Positions 1 to 6,361 of a stretch of DNA of 64,000 nucleotides are shown piece by piece (the first letter of the stretch is position 1; every line of letters starts with the position of its first letter). The stretch comes from Persicimonas caeni (GTDB taxonomy: Bacteria; Myxococcota_A; Bradymonadia; Bradymonadales; Bradymonadaceae), in NCBI RefSeq assembly GCF_006517175.1, contig NZ_CP041186.1:186001-250000 (forward strand), read 5' to 3'. Position numbers and translations under genes: made by a program. The notes beneath the pieces are model-generated. The model was not told the origin of the DNA. It saw only the letters and a program-made list of their open reading frames with translations, and did no database searches.

Positions 1-288
1 CTCGAAGTACAGCCGGTCGACCGCCTGCGCCTCGCGTCCGTGTGGGGCACGCAAAAACTCGAACAGCTCGTCGGCCGCGCCATCAGCGTTCTCGATAAGC
101 GCCTGTGCGTTCGGCGACTCGCTCCACAGCCACATCGCTCGCATTTGACCGGCCCGGCGCTCCCCGGACTGACTCGCCTGCACCTGGTTGGCCGGTGGCG
201 ACTGAGGCGTCGAGCAGCACGTCATTCCCCCACCCACCGCCAGGAGAACACAGCTCAGCGTGACGGCTTGGAAGACACGGGTCGGCAT
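1..288 (-). CDS. Secreted protein, probable lipoprotein (C-terminus beyond window)
   Basis: The reading frame is open from an ATG at 288 to the left edge, so only the first 96 codons are visible. The N-terminus begins MPTRVFQAVTLSCVLLAVGG and runs into GMTCCS, a hydrophobic signal peptide followed by a Cys pair. The lipobox is not canonical, so lipidation is likely but unproven. The mature part starts with a Pro/Gln/Ser-rich linker and then a charged, probably helical stretch (QALIENADGAADELFEFLRA). No family is recognised. The frame shows the codon bias of its neighbours, which supports it as a real gene. It is transcribed away from the lipoprotein gene at 623. Confidence 0.7.
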   Translation of the reverse strand, partial: MPTRVFQAVTLSCVLLAVGGGMTCCSTPQSPPANQVQASQSGERRAGQMRAMWLWSESPNAQALIENADGAADELFEFLRAPHGREAQAVDRLYFE

Positions 289-622
289 AGGTCGGCTCTG
301 GATCGAAGCGGAGGAACGGTGATGAACGGGCGTGCTCCAAATGTATGCACGTCGTGCCGCTGCTTCCGAGGAGTCGACCGTTCTAGAACCCCGTCCGACC
401 CACCTTCGAGCGTTTCGGCACCAAAACTGCACCGTCGACGACGAGGGGCACGACCAAAGACACGTAAACCACTGAAGATCCACACCTTTCACATCCTTAG
501 ACTGTTTTAGTTGTACCTTATGGCCTCGGGCGGGACGATATAAATGTCAACGATGACCGAGGTCGCTAGGCAGGTGGCCGAGGAACTCGATCTGCTAATT
601 CGATGTGTCATGAGGGCAAACG
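289..622. other. Divergent intergenic region
   Basis: This 334-bp region separates two divergently transcribed secreted-protein genes. It has no convincing ORF, and the short open frames lack ribosome-binding sites and the local codon bias. An AT-richer patch around 495-545 (TTGTAC at 511, TATAAA at 539) is the most promoter-like part. The spacing of 22 bp is too long to call it a sigma70 promoter. Confidence 0.4.
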
Positions 623-1801
623 ATGAGAAACGGAACGAAATCTAGGCGACTGATGATGGTGGCTTGTCTAGCGGCGTCGGTGGCGTTGGCGGCTTGTGGC
701 GGCGACGACAACCCTGCCGGCAATAACGCGAATCTCAGCGCCAACAACGGTGCGGACACAGGCGAGCCGGACACTGGTACCCCCGATGCCGACGAGCAGG
801 ATGCCGGCGATGAGGACGGCGGCGAGCAGGATGCCGGCGATGAGGACGGCGGCGAACAGGATGCCGGCGACGAGGACGCCGACGTCGAAACCTGCGAATT
901 CGACGACATGCTCAGCCAGGCGGCCGACCTCGAGCTCGACGAGAGCGCCAACAGTTGGTCGCTACAAGCCGAGACCGGCGCGCAGATGCTCTCGCTCTGG
1001 ATCGGCAAAGACGCCGGAGCGACGGGCACCGGCTCGGTCGACTTCGCAGACTCCCCGCTGGCCGACCAAGACAACGCGCTGGTCGTCGGACGAGGCTGTT
1101 CGTCGGAGGGCTGCGATGCCTACTTCATGGCGATCGGGGGCTCGATGGATATCACCACCTGGGATAAGGACACCGCCGGAAGCTTCGAAGCCGACATCTC
1201 CGACGTCGAACTGGTCGAGATTGCCGCGACAGCGAACGGCTTCGAGCGCGTCGACAGCGGCCTAACCTCGTGCATCGACAGCCTCAGCCTCACCGCGGCG
1301 ACCGATCCGATGGACGCCTTTCCGGACGTCACCACCTGCGACCGCGACGGAATCACCACCGCTGGTGGAAACTCGGCGGTTCCGACCGATAGCGGCGCAC
1401 TGATCGTCGAGGCGGCTACCGACGGCCAAGCCACTCAGGACTTCCTGTCGCTGCAGATCTATCCCGACCTCGCCGGCGCGGCGACCTCCGCAGGCACCTA
1501 CCAGCTCACAGACTTTAATTACGCGACCTGCGAGAACTGTCTGCTGATCTACGCCGGCTGCGACGATCAGACCTGCCAGAAGACGTTTATCGCCGGCGAA
1601 GGCACCCTCGAGGTCACCAACGCCGGCACGGTCGACGGCGCATTCACCGCTGGAGAGCCGTTCACCGCGGCGCTGACAAACGCCAAGCTCGTCGAGGTGA
1701 CCATCGACGCGAATTACGACACCGAGGTCGTCGAAGGCGGCGAGAGCTGGTGCATCAGCCAGTACTACTGGGACGGCGCGATTCAATCTCCCCTGCCCTG
1801 A
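623..1801 (+). CDS. Lipoprotein with acidic repeat stalk and duplicated Cys-containing domain
   Basis: The product is 392 aa. A signal peptide ends in a clear lipobox (ALAAC, Cys about residue 25), so it should be a lipidated envelope protein. GAGGG lies 7 bases before the ATG. Residues about 30-85 form a low-complexity stalk of Asp, Glu, Ala, Gly and Asn with near-perfect copies of DEDGGEQDAG, and the DNA repeats too. The rest seems to hold two related beta-rich domains of about 120-150 aa. Each has a GTxxxxDF-type strand, a CxxxxC pair and a 'F.A.....VEL/KLVEV' ending. No enzyme motif is visible. The function is unknown; a surface adhesin or binding role would be inference. Confidence 0.88.
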   Translation: MRNGTKSRRLMMVACLAASVALAACGGDDNPAGNNANLSANNGADTGEPDTGTPDADEQDAGDEDGGEQDAGDEDGGEQDAGDEDADVETCEFDDMLSQAADLELDESANSWSLQAETGAQMLSLWIGKDAGATGTGSVDFADSPLADQDNALVVGRGCSSEGCDAYFMAIGGSMDITTWDKDTAGSFEADISDVELVEIAATANGFERVDSGLTSCIDSLSLTAATDPMDAFPDVTTCDRDGITTAGGNSAVPTDSGALIVEAATDGQATQDFLSLQIYPDLAGAATSAGTYQLTDFNYATCENCLLIYAGCDDQTCQKTFIAGEGTLEVTNAGTVDGAFTAGEPFTAALTNAKLVEVTIDANYDTEVVEGGESWCISQYYWDGAIQSPLP

Positions 1802-1896
1802 GCCGCGGCTCATCGCGCCATCACACCGAGCGGTTCGTGGTGGCGCGTGTCTCACCACCGAATGTTCAACGCCTGAATTTTTTTAAAGAGGACACC

Positions 1897-2847
1897 ATGA
1901 AGAATCTCCATGACAGAACGCAACATCTCTCCCCGCGTCTTGCGGGACTCGCCCTGACCGCCGCCGTTTCGCTGGCAGCAGTGGGATGCGGAAACCTCGA
2001 CGAGCAGCACCTCGTCTTCGATACCCGGCAGCTCGCAGTAGGCGGGGACGCCTACCACGACGCGGTCAATGACGACGGCGATTGGATCAAGGTCTGCGAC
2101 AACGACCCCAGCATGGATCCCTACGTCGAGTCGGAAGGCACGTTGGAGACCTGGGAGGAGTGGGCGCTCGACTGCATGAATGGCGGCGCGGCTCCGTCGC
2201 CAGGAACCGTCGGCGTCATCTACGAGTGCTCGACGACCGCCGAGGTGATGAGCGACACCGGCGATCGCACCGACCTTCGCGTCTTCCAAGGCGAGTGCAA
2301 GGAAGCCGGTGAAGGAACTCTAATCAAACACGCCACCAGCCTGCTGCCGACGAGCGAGCCCGTCGGCCGGACCGGCAGGGACGCGGACCGCGTGGGCGAC
2401 TCTCGCACCGACTTGAAGCGCGACGACGGTTTCGACGCCTGGGGAAGCGACATCTACGTGTGCCGCGGAACCAATTGGTCGATGTTGGCCTCCAAAGGGG
2501 CCATCGCCTTCGACTTCTTCGAGAGCAAATGCCGACACGCAGGCAGCACGGTCATGCGCGGCACCGTCGAGCAAGGCCGTGCTCCGGCGCCCAAGGCACG
2601 AGGCATGGCCGGCCGTGGTGACGTCAGCGTCGGTCCCGCCGACGTGATCCACAAAGAGATCGAAAGGGGGAGCAAAAACGGAGAAGTCTGGTACAAATGC
2701 GTGGAGACCGGGGACGTTGTGTGGCACTCGGAGGGCATCCACGCCTACAATGACCTGGTCGCAGATTGCAACGCAGCCGGCGGGACCATCTCTACTGGGA
2801 TCACCTGGTTCGGCGAGCCCTATATCACCAACGATAGTAGTTTCTAG
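1897..2847 (+). CDS. Lipoprotein with four two-Cys repeats
   Basis: The product is 316 aa. The start at 1897 is preferred over an in-frame start at 1750, because AAAGAGGA lies just upstream and the signal peptide (LTAAVSLAAVGC lipobox) follows directly. The mature protein looks like four diverged units of 35-50 aa. Each has a Cys after an aromatic or hydrophobic strand (KVC, YEC, YVC, YKC) and a second Cys near a Gly/Ala turn (DCMNGG, ECKEAG, KCRHAG, DCNAAGG). Between units 2 and 3 lies a polar linker. The gene follows the 623 lipoprotein by 95 bp and ends at a strong terminator. The family is not recognised. Confidence 0.85.
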   Translation: MKNLHDRTQHLSPRLAGLALTAAVSLAAVGCGNLDEQHLVFDTRQLAVGGDAYHDAVNDDGDWIKVCDNDPSMDPYVESEGTLETWEEWALDCMNGGAAPSPGTVGVIYECSTTAEVMSDTGDRTDLRVFQGECKEAGEGTLIKHATSLLPTSEPVGRTGRDADRVGDSRTDLKRDDGFDAWGSDIYVCRGTNWSMLASKGAIAFDFFESKCRHAGSTVMRGTVEQGRAPAPKARGMAGRGDVSVGPADVIHKEIERGSKNGEVWYKCVETGDVVWHSEGIHAYNDLVADCNAAGGTISTGITWFGEPYITNDSSF

Positions 2848-2870
2848 TAGATACTGAGCTGAACCAAAGA

Positions 2871-2896
2871 CCCGGCCGACATCGGCCGGGTTTTTT
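2871..2896 (+). terminator. Rho-independent terminator
   Basis: CCCGGCCGA and TCGGCCGGG form a GC-rich stem, immediately followed by six T residues and a further T-rich stretch. It lies 23 bp after the stop of the lipoprotein gene and would end that transcript. Confidence 0.85.
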
Positions 2897-2933
2897 CGTT
2901 TTTGTGTTCTTGCCTCAGCTAATCCTCGAGCCC

Positions 2934-3476
2934 TCACCCCGTTCGCTTCTCGACCTCGTCGGGATGGATCTGCTCGCCGGTGATGACGCTCAAGGCGTTG
3001 GCCAGCGCTTCGTGCTCGGACGCGCCTCGTCCGCTGGCGGTCGCGTTGCTGTTCAGCTGGATTTCGGCGATCCAGGTGCCGTCGTAACGGCACCCGACGA
3101 TATACGGCACGCTCTTGCCCTCGACATCGAGGAGGCCCTGGCGATACCCCTGTAGCGGCTGACGCGGTGCGAGCGCGGCGTCCGGCGGCAGGCCGGGCCG
3201 GTCGTCCGAGCCGAGCCTCCCCACATGGGTATGGCCAATCTGCGTAAAGCTGCCCTGCGAGGAACGGCCCTGCGAGTGGCCGCCCTGCGCTGCTTGTTCA
3301 GCGCCGCCTCCCAGATACTCGGCCATGCACGCAGCCCTGCAAAACACACCTGCGTCGAGGCGTAGCTTCTCGCTGCGCTTTGACTGCGGCCCGATGTCGG
3401 TCTCCATGAAGTCGACCGCGTCGAGCTTCCAAATCGGCGAGGCAAATTCAGTCCCACACTGTTTGCACGTCGGCAT
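2934..3476 (-). CDS. Hypothetical protein with N-terminal zinc-ribbon-like Cys motif
   Basis: The product is 180 aa and cytoplasmic, with no signal peptide. It starts MPTCKQCGTEF, a CxxC knuckle, with a second possible Cys pair at about residues 46-50 (FCRAAC). A Gln/Gly/Ser/His-rich linker at about 58-85 precedes a C-terminal alpha/beta part. That part carries YIVGCRYDGTWIAEIQ and ends in an acidic-basic tail. GGAG lies 6 bases before the ATG. It may bind zinc, but the partner and process are unknown. It is followed on the same strand by the YebC-like gene's 3' neighbourhood and is probably an independent unit. Confidence 0.8.
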   Translation of the reverse strand: MPTCKQCGTEFASPIWKLDAVDFMETDIGPQSKRSEKLRLDAGVFCRAACMAEYLGGGAEQAAQGGHSQGRSSQGSFTQIGHTHVGRLGSDDRPGLPPDAALAPRQPLQGYRQGLLDVEGKSVPYIVGCRYDGTWIAEIQLNSNATASGRGASEHEALANALSVITGEQIHPDEVEKRTG

Positions 3477-3579
3477 CTTTCACTCCATTTCGAGTCATCA
3501 AGTAAGCGCGCAAAACTTAGGAACACCAGGCACAATTGCCAGCCATGTCGCTCACTTGGCGACGCCCCCGTGGGGCGAA

Positions 3580-4305
3580 CTACGCCACGCTCCAATTGGC
3601 GTAGGCCCCCTGCACGTCTTCGTGGTCGGTGATCTTCTCGAAGAAGCTCAGGAAGCGCCGCGCCTGCTCGGGCGACAGCTCGACGCGCTGGGTGGGCTCG
3701 AACATGGTCGAGGCGGTGTGTACGGGGTAGCCGGCCCGCTCCATTGCCCGGTCGAGTTGGCGCACGTCGGTCGAATCGCAGAAGATGCGGTAGGTCGGAA
3801 CGCGCCCGTCGTCGCGGTCGCGCAAGATCGGGCCACGAAGCTCGTCGCCGCCCATCTCGATGACCTCCAACATGAACTGGTCCTCGTCATCGACATGGCG
3901 TGTGTCGACGCGAACGACTCCGCGACGCTCGAACTGCCATTCGACACAGCCATCGTCGCCGATATTTCCGCCGTGCGCTTCGAATAACTCCTCGAGCTCG
4001 TGACTCGTCCGACGCACGTCGTCCGTGATGGCTTCGACGAGGACGGCGATCCCGTCCGGCCCGTAGCCCTCGAAGATCACCTCCTCGTACGTCGGCCCCG
4101 CCACCTCGCCGACGCCTTGCCGTCGCGCGCGCTCGATGAGGCCCTCCGGCATATTCGCCTCCTCGGCGCGTCGCACCGCGTAGCGCAGACGAAAGTTATC
4201 GTCGGCCTCCCCTCCTTGCTCGCGTGCAGCCACTGCAATCTCGCGCTGCATCGTCGAAAAGGTACGGTCTTGCTCGGTCGTCGAATCGGTCGTTTCAGTT
4301 ATCAT
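3580..4305 (-). CDS. YebC/PmpR-family regulatory protein, N-terminally divergent
   Basis: The product is about 241 aa. It matches the YebC family from 'STMQREIAVAAREQGGEAD' to the typical end 'DHEDVQGAYANWSV'. It includes the NxRLRxAxxxAxxANMPxxxIERA helix and the F.G.GPxGxAxxVE strand. YebC proteins act as translation or transcription factors. The usual N-terminal MAGHSKWANIKHRK block is absent and is replaced by a short acidic Thr/Ser-rich stretch. The start at 4305 gives a normal family length. ATG at 4314 and 4416 are in frame, so the true start is uncertain. No operon partner is evident. Confidence 0.8.
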   Translation of the reverse strand: MITETTDSTTEQDRTFSTMQREIAVAAREQGGEADDNFRLRYAVRRAEEANMPEGLIERARRQGVGEVAGPTYEEVIFEGYGPDGIAVLVEAITDDVRRTSHELEELFEAHGGNIGDDGCVEWQFERRGVVRVDTRHVDDEDQFMLEVIEMGGDELRGPILRDRDDGRVPTYRIFCDSTDVRQLDRAMERAGYPVHTASTMFEPTQRVELSPEQARRFLSFFEKITDHEDVQGAYANWSVA

Positions 4306-4466
4306 ATCCACCATGTGCGGCAGGAAACTGCGTGAGTCGAACGCTTCTTTTTCGATTGGGTCCGGTCTGCAGAGGCTAATCACGACCTCGGCGAACTCAA
4401 TCGCACACTCGCTCATCAACCGTGCTCCAACCCGACTCCCCCCCCAGGCGTCGCATGGCCGCATAG

Positions 4467-4498
4467 AATGGGCTCCGTCGGGGAACCCCATGCCCTTA
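4467..4498. repeat. 32-bp intergenic repeat, copy 1
   Basis: It begins AATGGGCTCCGTCGGGG and ends CCCCATGCCCTTA. An identical 32-bp segment occurs at 5643-5674. ATGGG/CCCAT ends allow a small hairpin. Both copies lie outside genes, about 100 bp before or directly after a coding region. Confidence 0.7.
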
Positions 4499-4599
4499 CG
4501 ACGCGCAGACAATACGCATACTTGACGCCCCTCGACTCGTCTGCAGATTCGACGTCCGAAGGCGTAGTTTTCGGTCGACACCGGCAAAGGAGAGTCACG

Positions 4600-4782
4600 A
4601 TGGCAGACGAACAGCAACCGCAAGAGGAGCCCCAAGAGCGCGAAGCTACCCAAGAGGAGCTCGACCACCACGCGAACCAGCAGAACCCGAACAACGAAGC
4701 GCACAAGAAACAACAGGACAACCGCGCCGATCAGCTCAACCCCAACAACCCGAAATACCGCAAGTCTCGAAAGAAAGACTGA
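4600..4782 (+). CDS. Small hydrophilic, probably disordered protein
   Basis: The product is 60 aa. AAAGGAGA lies 6 bases before the ATG, a strong ribosome-binding site that fixes this start over the longer frame. The composition is extreme: Gln, Glu, Asn, Asp and Lys dominate, there is no Cys, and almost no hydrophobic residue. The motif NQQNPNNEAH is echoed by ADQLNPNNPKY near the basic C-terminus (RKSRKKD). Such proteins are often disordered or stress-related, but that is inference. The next gene follows after only 5 bp, so the two are probably co-transcribed. Confidence 0.7.
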   Translation: MADEQQPQEEPQEREATQEELDHHANQQNPNNEAHKKQQDNRADQLNPNNPKYRKSRKKD

Positions 4783-4787
4783 CCACC

Positions 4788-4967
4788 ATGCAAACCACCC
4801 TCACCGTGCAGTGCCCCTGGTGCTTCGAGCGACTCGAGCTGTGGGTCGACCCATACACCGCCGGCGAGTTCGTGCGCGACTGCGACGTGTGCTGCCGGCC
4901 GTGGCGAGTCTTCGTGGCGCGCGACGCATCCGGCCGCCTGCAGGTCAACGTGCAGCGGTCGGGTTAA
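4788..4967 (+). CDS. CPXCG-type cysteine-rich small protein
   Basis: The product is 59 aa and is read directly from the sequence: MQTTLTVQCPWCFERLELWV, then VRDCDVCCRPWRV. The CPxC plus DCxVCCRPW arrangement is the hallmark of the Cys-rich CPXCG family (short zinc-ribbon-like proteins of unknown role). Here the Gly of CPxCG is Phe. The length is normal for the family. The start lies 5 bp after the stop of the 60-aa gene, so the pair looks like a small operon. Function unknown; metal binding is likely. Confidence 0.8.
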   Translation: MQTTLTVQCPWCFERLELWVDPYTAGEFVRDCDVCCRPWRVFVARDASGRLQVNVQRSG

Positions 4968-5015
4968 GTCGACGACGCCCTCCTATTCACTCCGCTGGCC
5001 TGTTAGCATCCCCGC

Positions 5016-5642
5016 ATGGACATCAACCTCATCGTCATCGCCCTCGTCTTCCTGGTCATCATCGCTGGCAGCATGGCCGCCATCGGCGCACTGGTCTGGC
5101 TGGTCAAAAGAGGCGGCTCGGCTGGGCCTGTGCCCGTGCCGATCGGACGAAACAGGGCCGCGGCTGAAGGCGAGCCGGTTCGCGACTGTGAGGTATCGGT
5201 GCGAAGTTATACGCGCCGAAGAGGCGTCGTGCGGGACACTCCGAACGACCACGAACTCGACTTCTATTTCGAGGCCGACGTCACTATCCCGCTGCCCGAC
5301 GACCTGCAGCTTTATTGTTCACTTGGCCTCTACGGGCCGGCCGATATCCCTGGCGGACTCATGCTCGGCCTCGATGACCTCGAGCAGACATTTCGCGTCT
5401 ACAGCAAAGATCCAGCCCAAACCCGCACCTTCTTCGACGCCCCCGACTTGGTCGACGCGCTGTGCGACTTGGCCTACGACGCCGACGAGACGCGCCTGCA
5501 GCCCGGCTTTCTCATCGTCAAGCTCGACGAGCGGCCCGCCCCCGACAAACGAAGAGCGATTCTCGACGGGCTCGCGCGCGCAGTGAAGGCGCTCGAGCAG
5601 CGTGATCGCGAACTTCATGCGGGACGTCGCGGACCCGCATGA
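5016..5642 (+). CDS. Membrane-anchored hypothetical protein
   Basis: The product is 208 aa. One N-terminal transmembrane segment (about residues 4-30, LIVIALVFLVIIAGSMAA...) is followed by a Gly/Pro linker. A soluble alpha/beta domain of about 150 aa faces the cytoplasm or periplasm. The domain has strands such as ELDFYFEADVTIPL and a C-terminal charged helix (ILDGLARAVKALEQRDREL). No catalytic motif or known family is recognised. The gene starts 48 bp after the CPXCG gene and may belong to the same transcript. Confidence 0.75.
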   Translation: MDINLIVIALVFLVIIAGSMAAIGALVWLVKRGGSAGPVPVPIGRNRAAAEGEPVRDCEVSVRSYTRRRGVVRDTPNDHELDFYFEADVTIPLPDDLQLYCSLGLYGPADIPGGLMLGLDDLEQTFRVYSKDPAQTRTFFDAPDLVDALCDLAYDADETRLQPGFLIVKLDERPAPDKRRAILDGLARAVKALEQRDRELHAGRRGPA

Positions 5643-5674
5643 AATGGGCTCCGTCGGGGAACCCCATGCCCTTA
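5643..5674. repeat. 32-bp intergenic repeat, copy 2
   Basis: Identical over 32 bp to 4467-4498. It begins directly after the TGA stop of the preceding gene, in the same orientation as copy 1. Confidence 0.7.
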
Positions 5675-5780
5675 TGACACGGAGCTACGGGGGTGGATAT
5701 AGTTGGCCCATCATGGGAGGTCGGTTCTCGTACGTTCGCTCCGCCGCGGGGGCGGAGCCGGAACTGGGGGAGACTCTGCG

Positions 5781-6347
5781 TTACTCCGACGTCTGCGCAT
5801 GCACCGCCACGTCGATCGACGCGCAGTCATCGGCCGCCACCCACTCGTTGACCAGCTCGCCGGCGACCGTGGCCGTCGGGGCGTACGGGTTGTGGGCGAT
5901 GCTCACGAATAGCTCGTCGCCGCCGGTCTCGAGGCCCAGTTCGTAGTGATAGGTGCCGTACTGGTCCGGGGCGAGGCAGGCCTCGCCGGTCCACACGCCG
6001 TCGGTTTCCTGCAAGGGCACGCCCTCGGCGGTGTCGAGCGGGTAGAGGCTGCCGCGGAGCACGGCCTCTTCGACCTCGGCGGGGTTGCGGGGGGCGAAGG
6101 CGAACGTCACCGGGCAGCACTCGGCGCCGGTGTCCTGTCGGACCCGGTCTTCGCGGACGTAGGCGTCGCGCTCGGGCGGCGCGTCGTAGCCGGCGTCGCC
6201 CGATGGACCGCCCAACGTGGGCAGGTTGCGCTCCGGATTGTCCGGCGGGGTGACCGGCTTCTGGGAATCGTCCGGCGAGTCGTCGCCGCATGCGACTGCG
6301 CCGACGAGGAGCACCAAGACAATGCTACTGCTTACAAATCGTCTCAT
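5781..6347 (-). CDS. Small lipoprotein, last gene of surface-protein operon
   Basis: The product is 188 aa. The signal peptide MRRFVSSSIVLVLLVGAVAC is followed by a Ser/Asp/Pro linker, and Cys20 is the lipobox Cys. AGGAGA lies 9 bases upstream, overlapping the end of the previous gene, so it is translated from the same message. The mature domain of about 120 aa begins after a CC pair. It has an immunoglobulin-like or carbohydrate-binding beta pattern: VTFAFAPRNPAEVEEAVLRG, then a 'DGVWTGEACLAPDQYGTYHYEL' region, resembling isoamylase/CBM48-like folds. That similarity is a guess from strand pattern. It is probably part of the same envelope complex as its three upstream genes. Confidence 0.83.
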   Translation of the reverse strand: MRRFVSSSIVLVLLVGAVACGDDSPDDSQKPVTPPDNPERNLPTLGGPSGDAGYDAPPERDAYVREDRVRQDTGAECCPVTFAFAPRNPAEVEEAVLRGSLYPLDTAEGVPLQETDGVWTGEACLAPDQYGTYHYELGLETGGDELFVSIAHNPYAPTATVAGELVNEWVAADDCASIDVAVHAQTSE

Positions 6348-6361
6348 GGAACCGTGTCTCC

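Noticed and set aside
511-544. Sigma70 promoter before the 623 lipoprotein
   Set aside because: TTGTAC and TATAAA are 22 bp apart, too far for a confident call.
3562-3604. Terminator for the YebC-like gene
   Set aside because: CGCCCC/GGGGCG and CTACGCCA/TGGCGTAG pairs exist, but the second lies in coding sequence and no T-tract follows on the minus strand.
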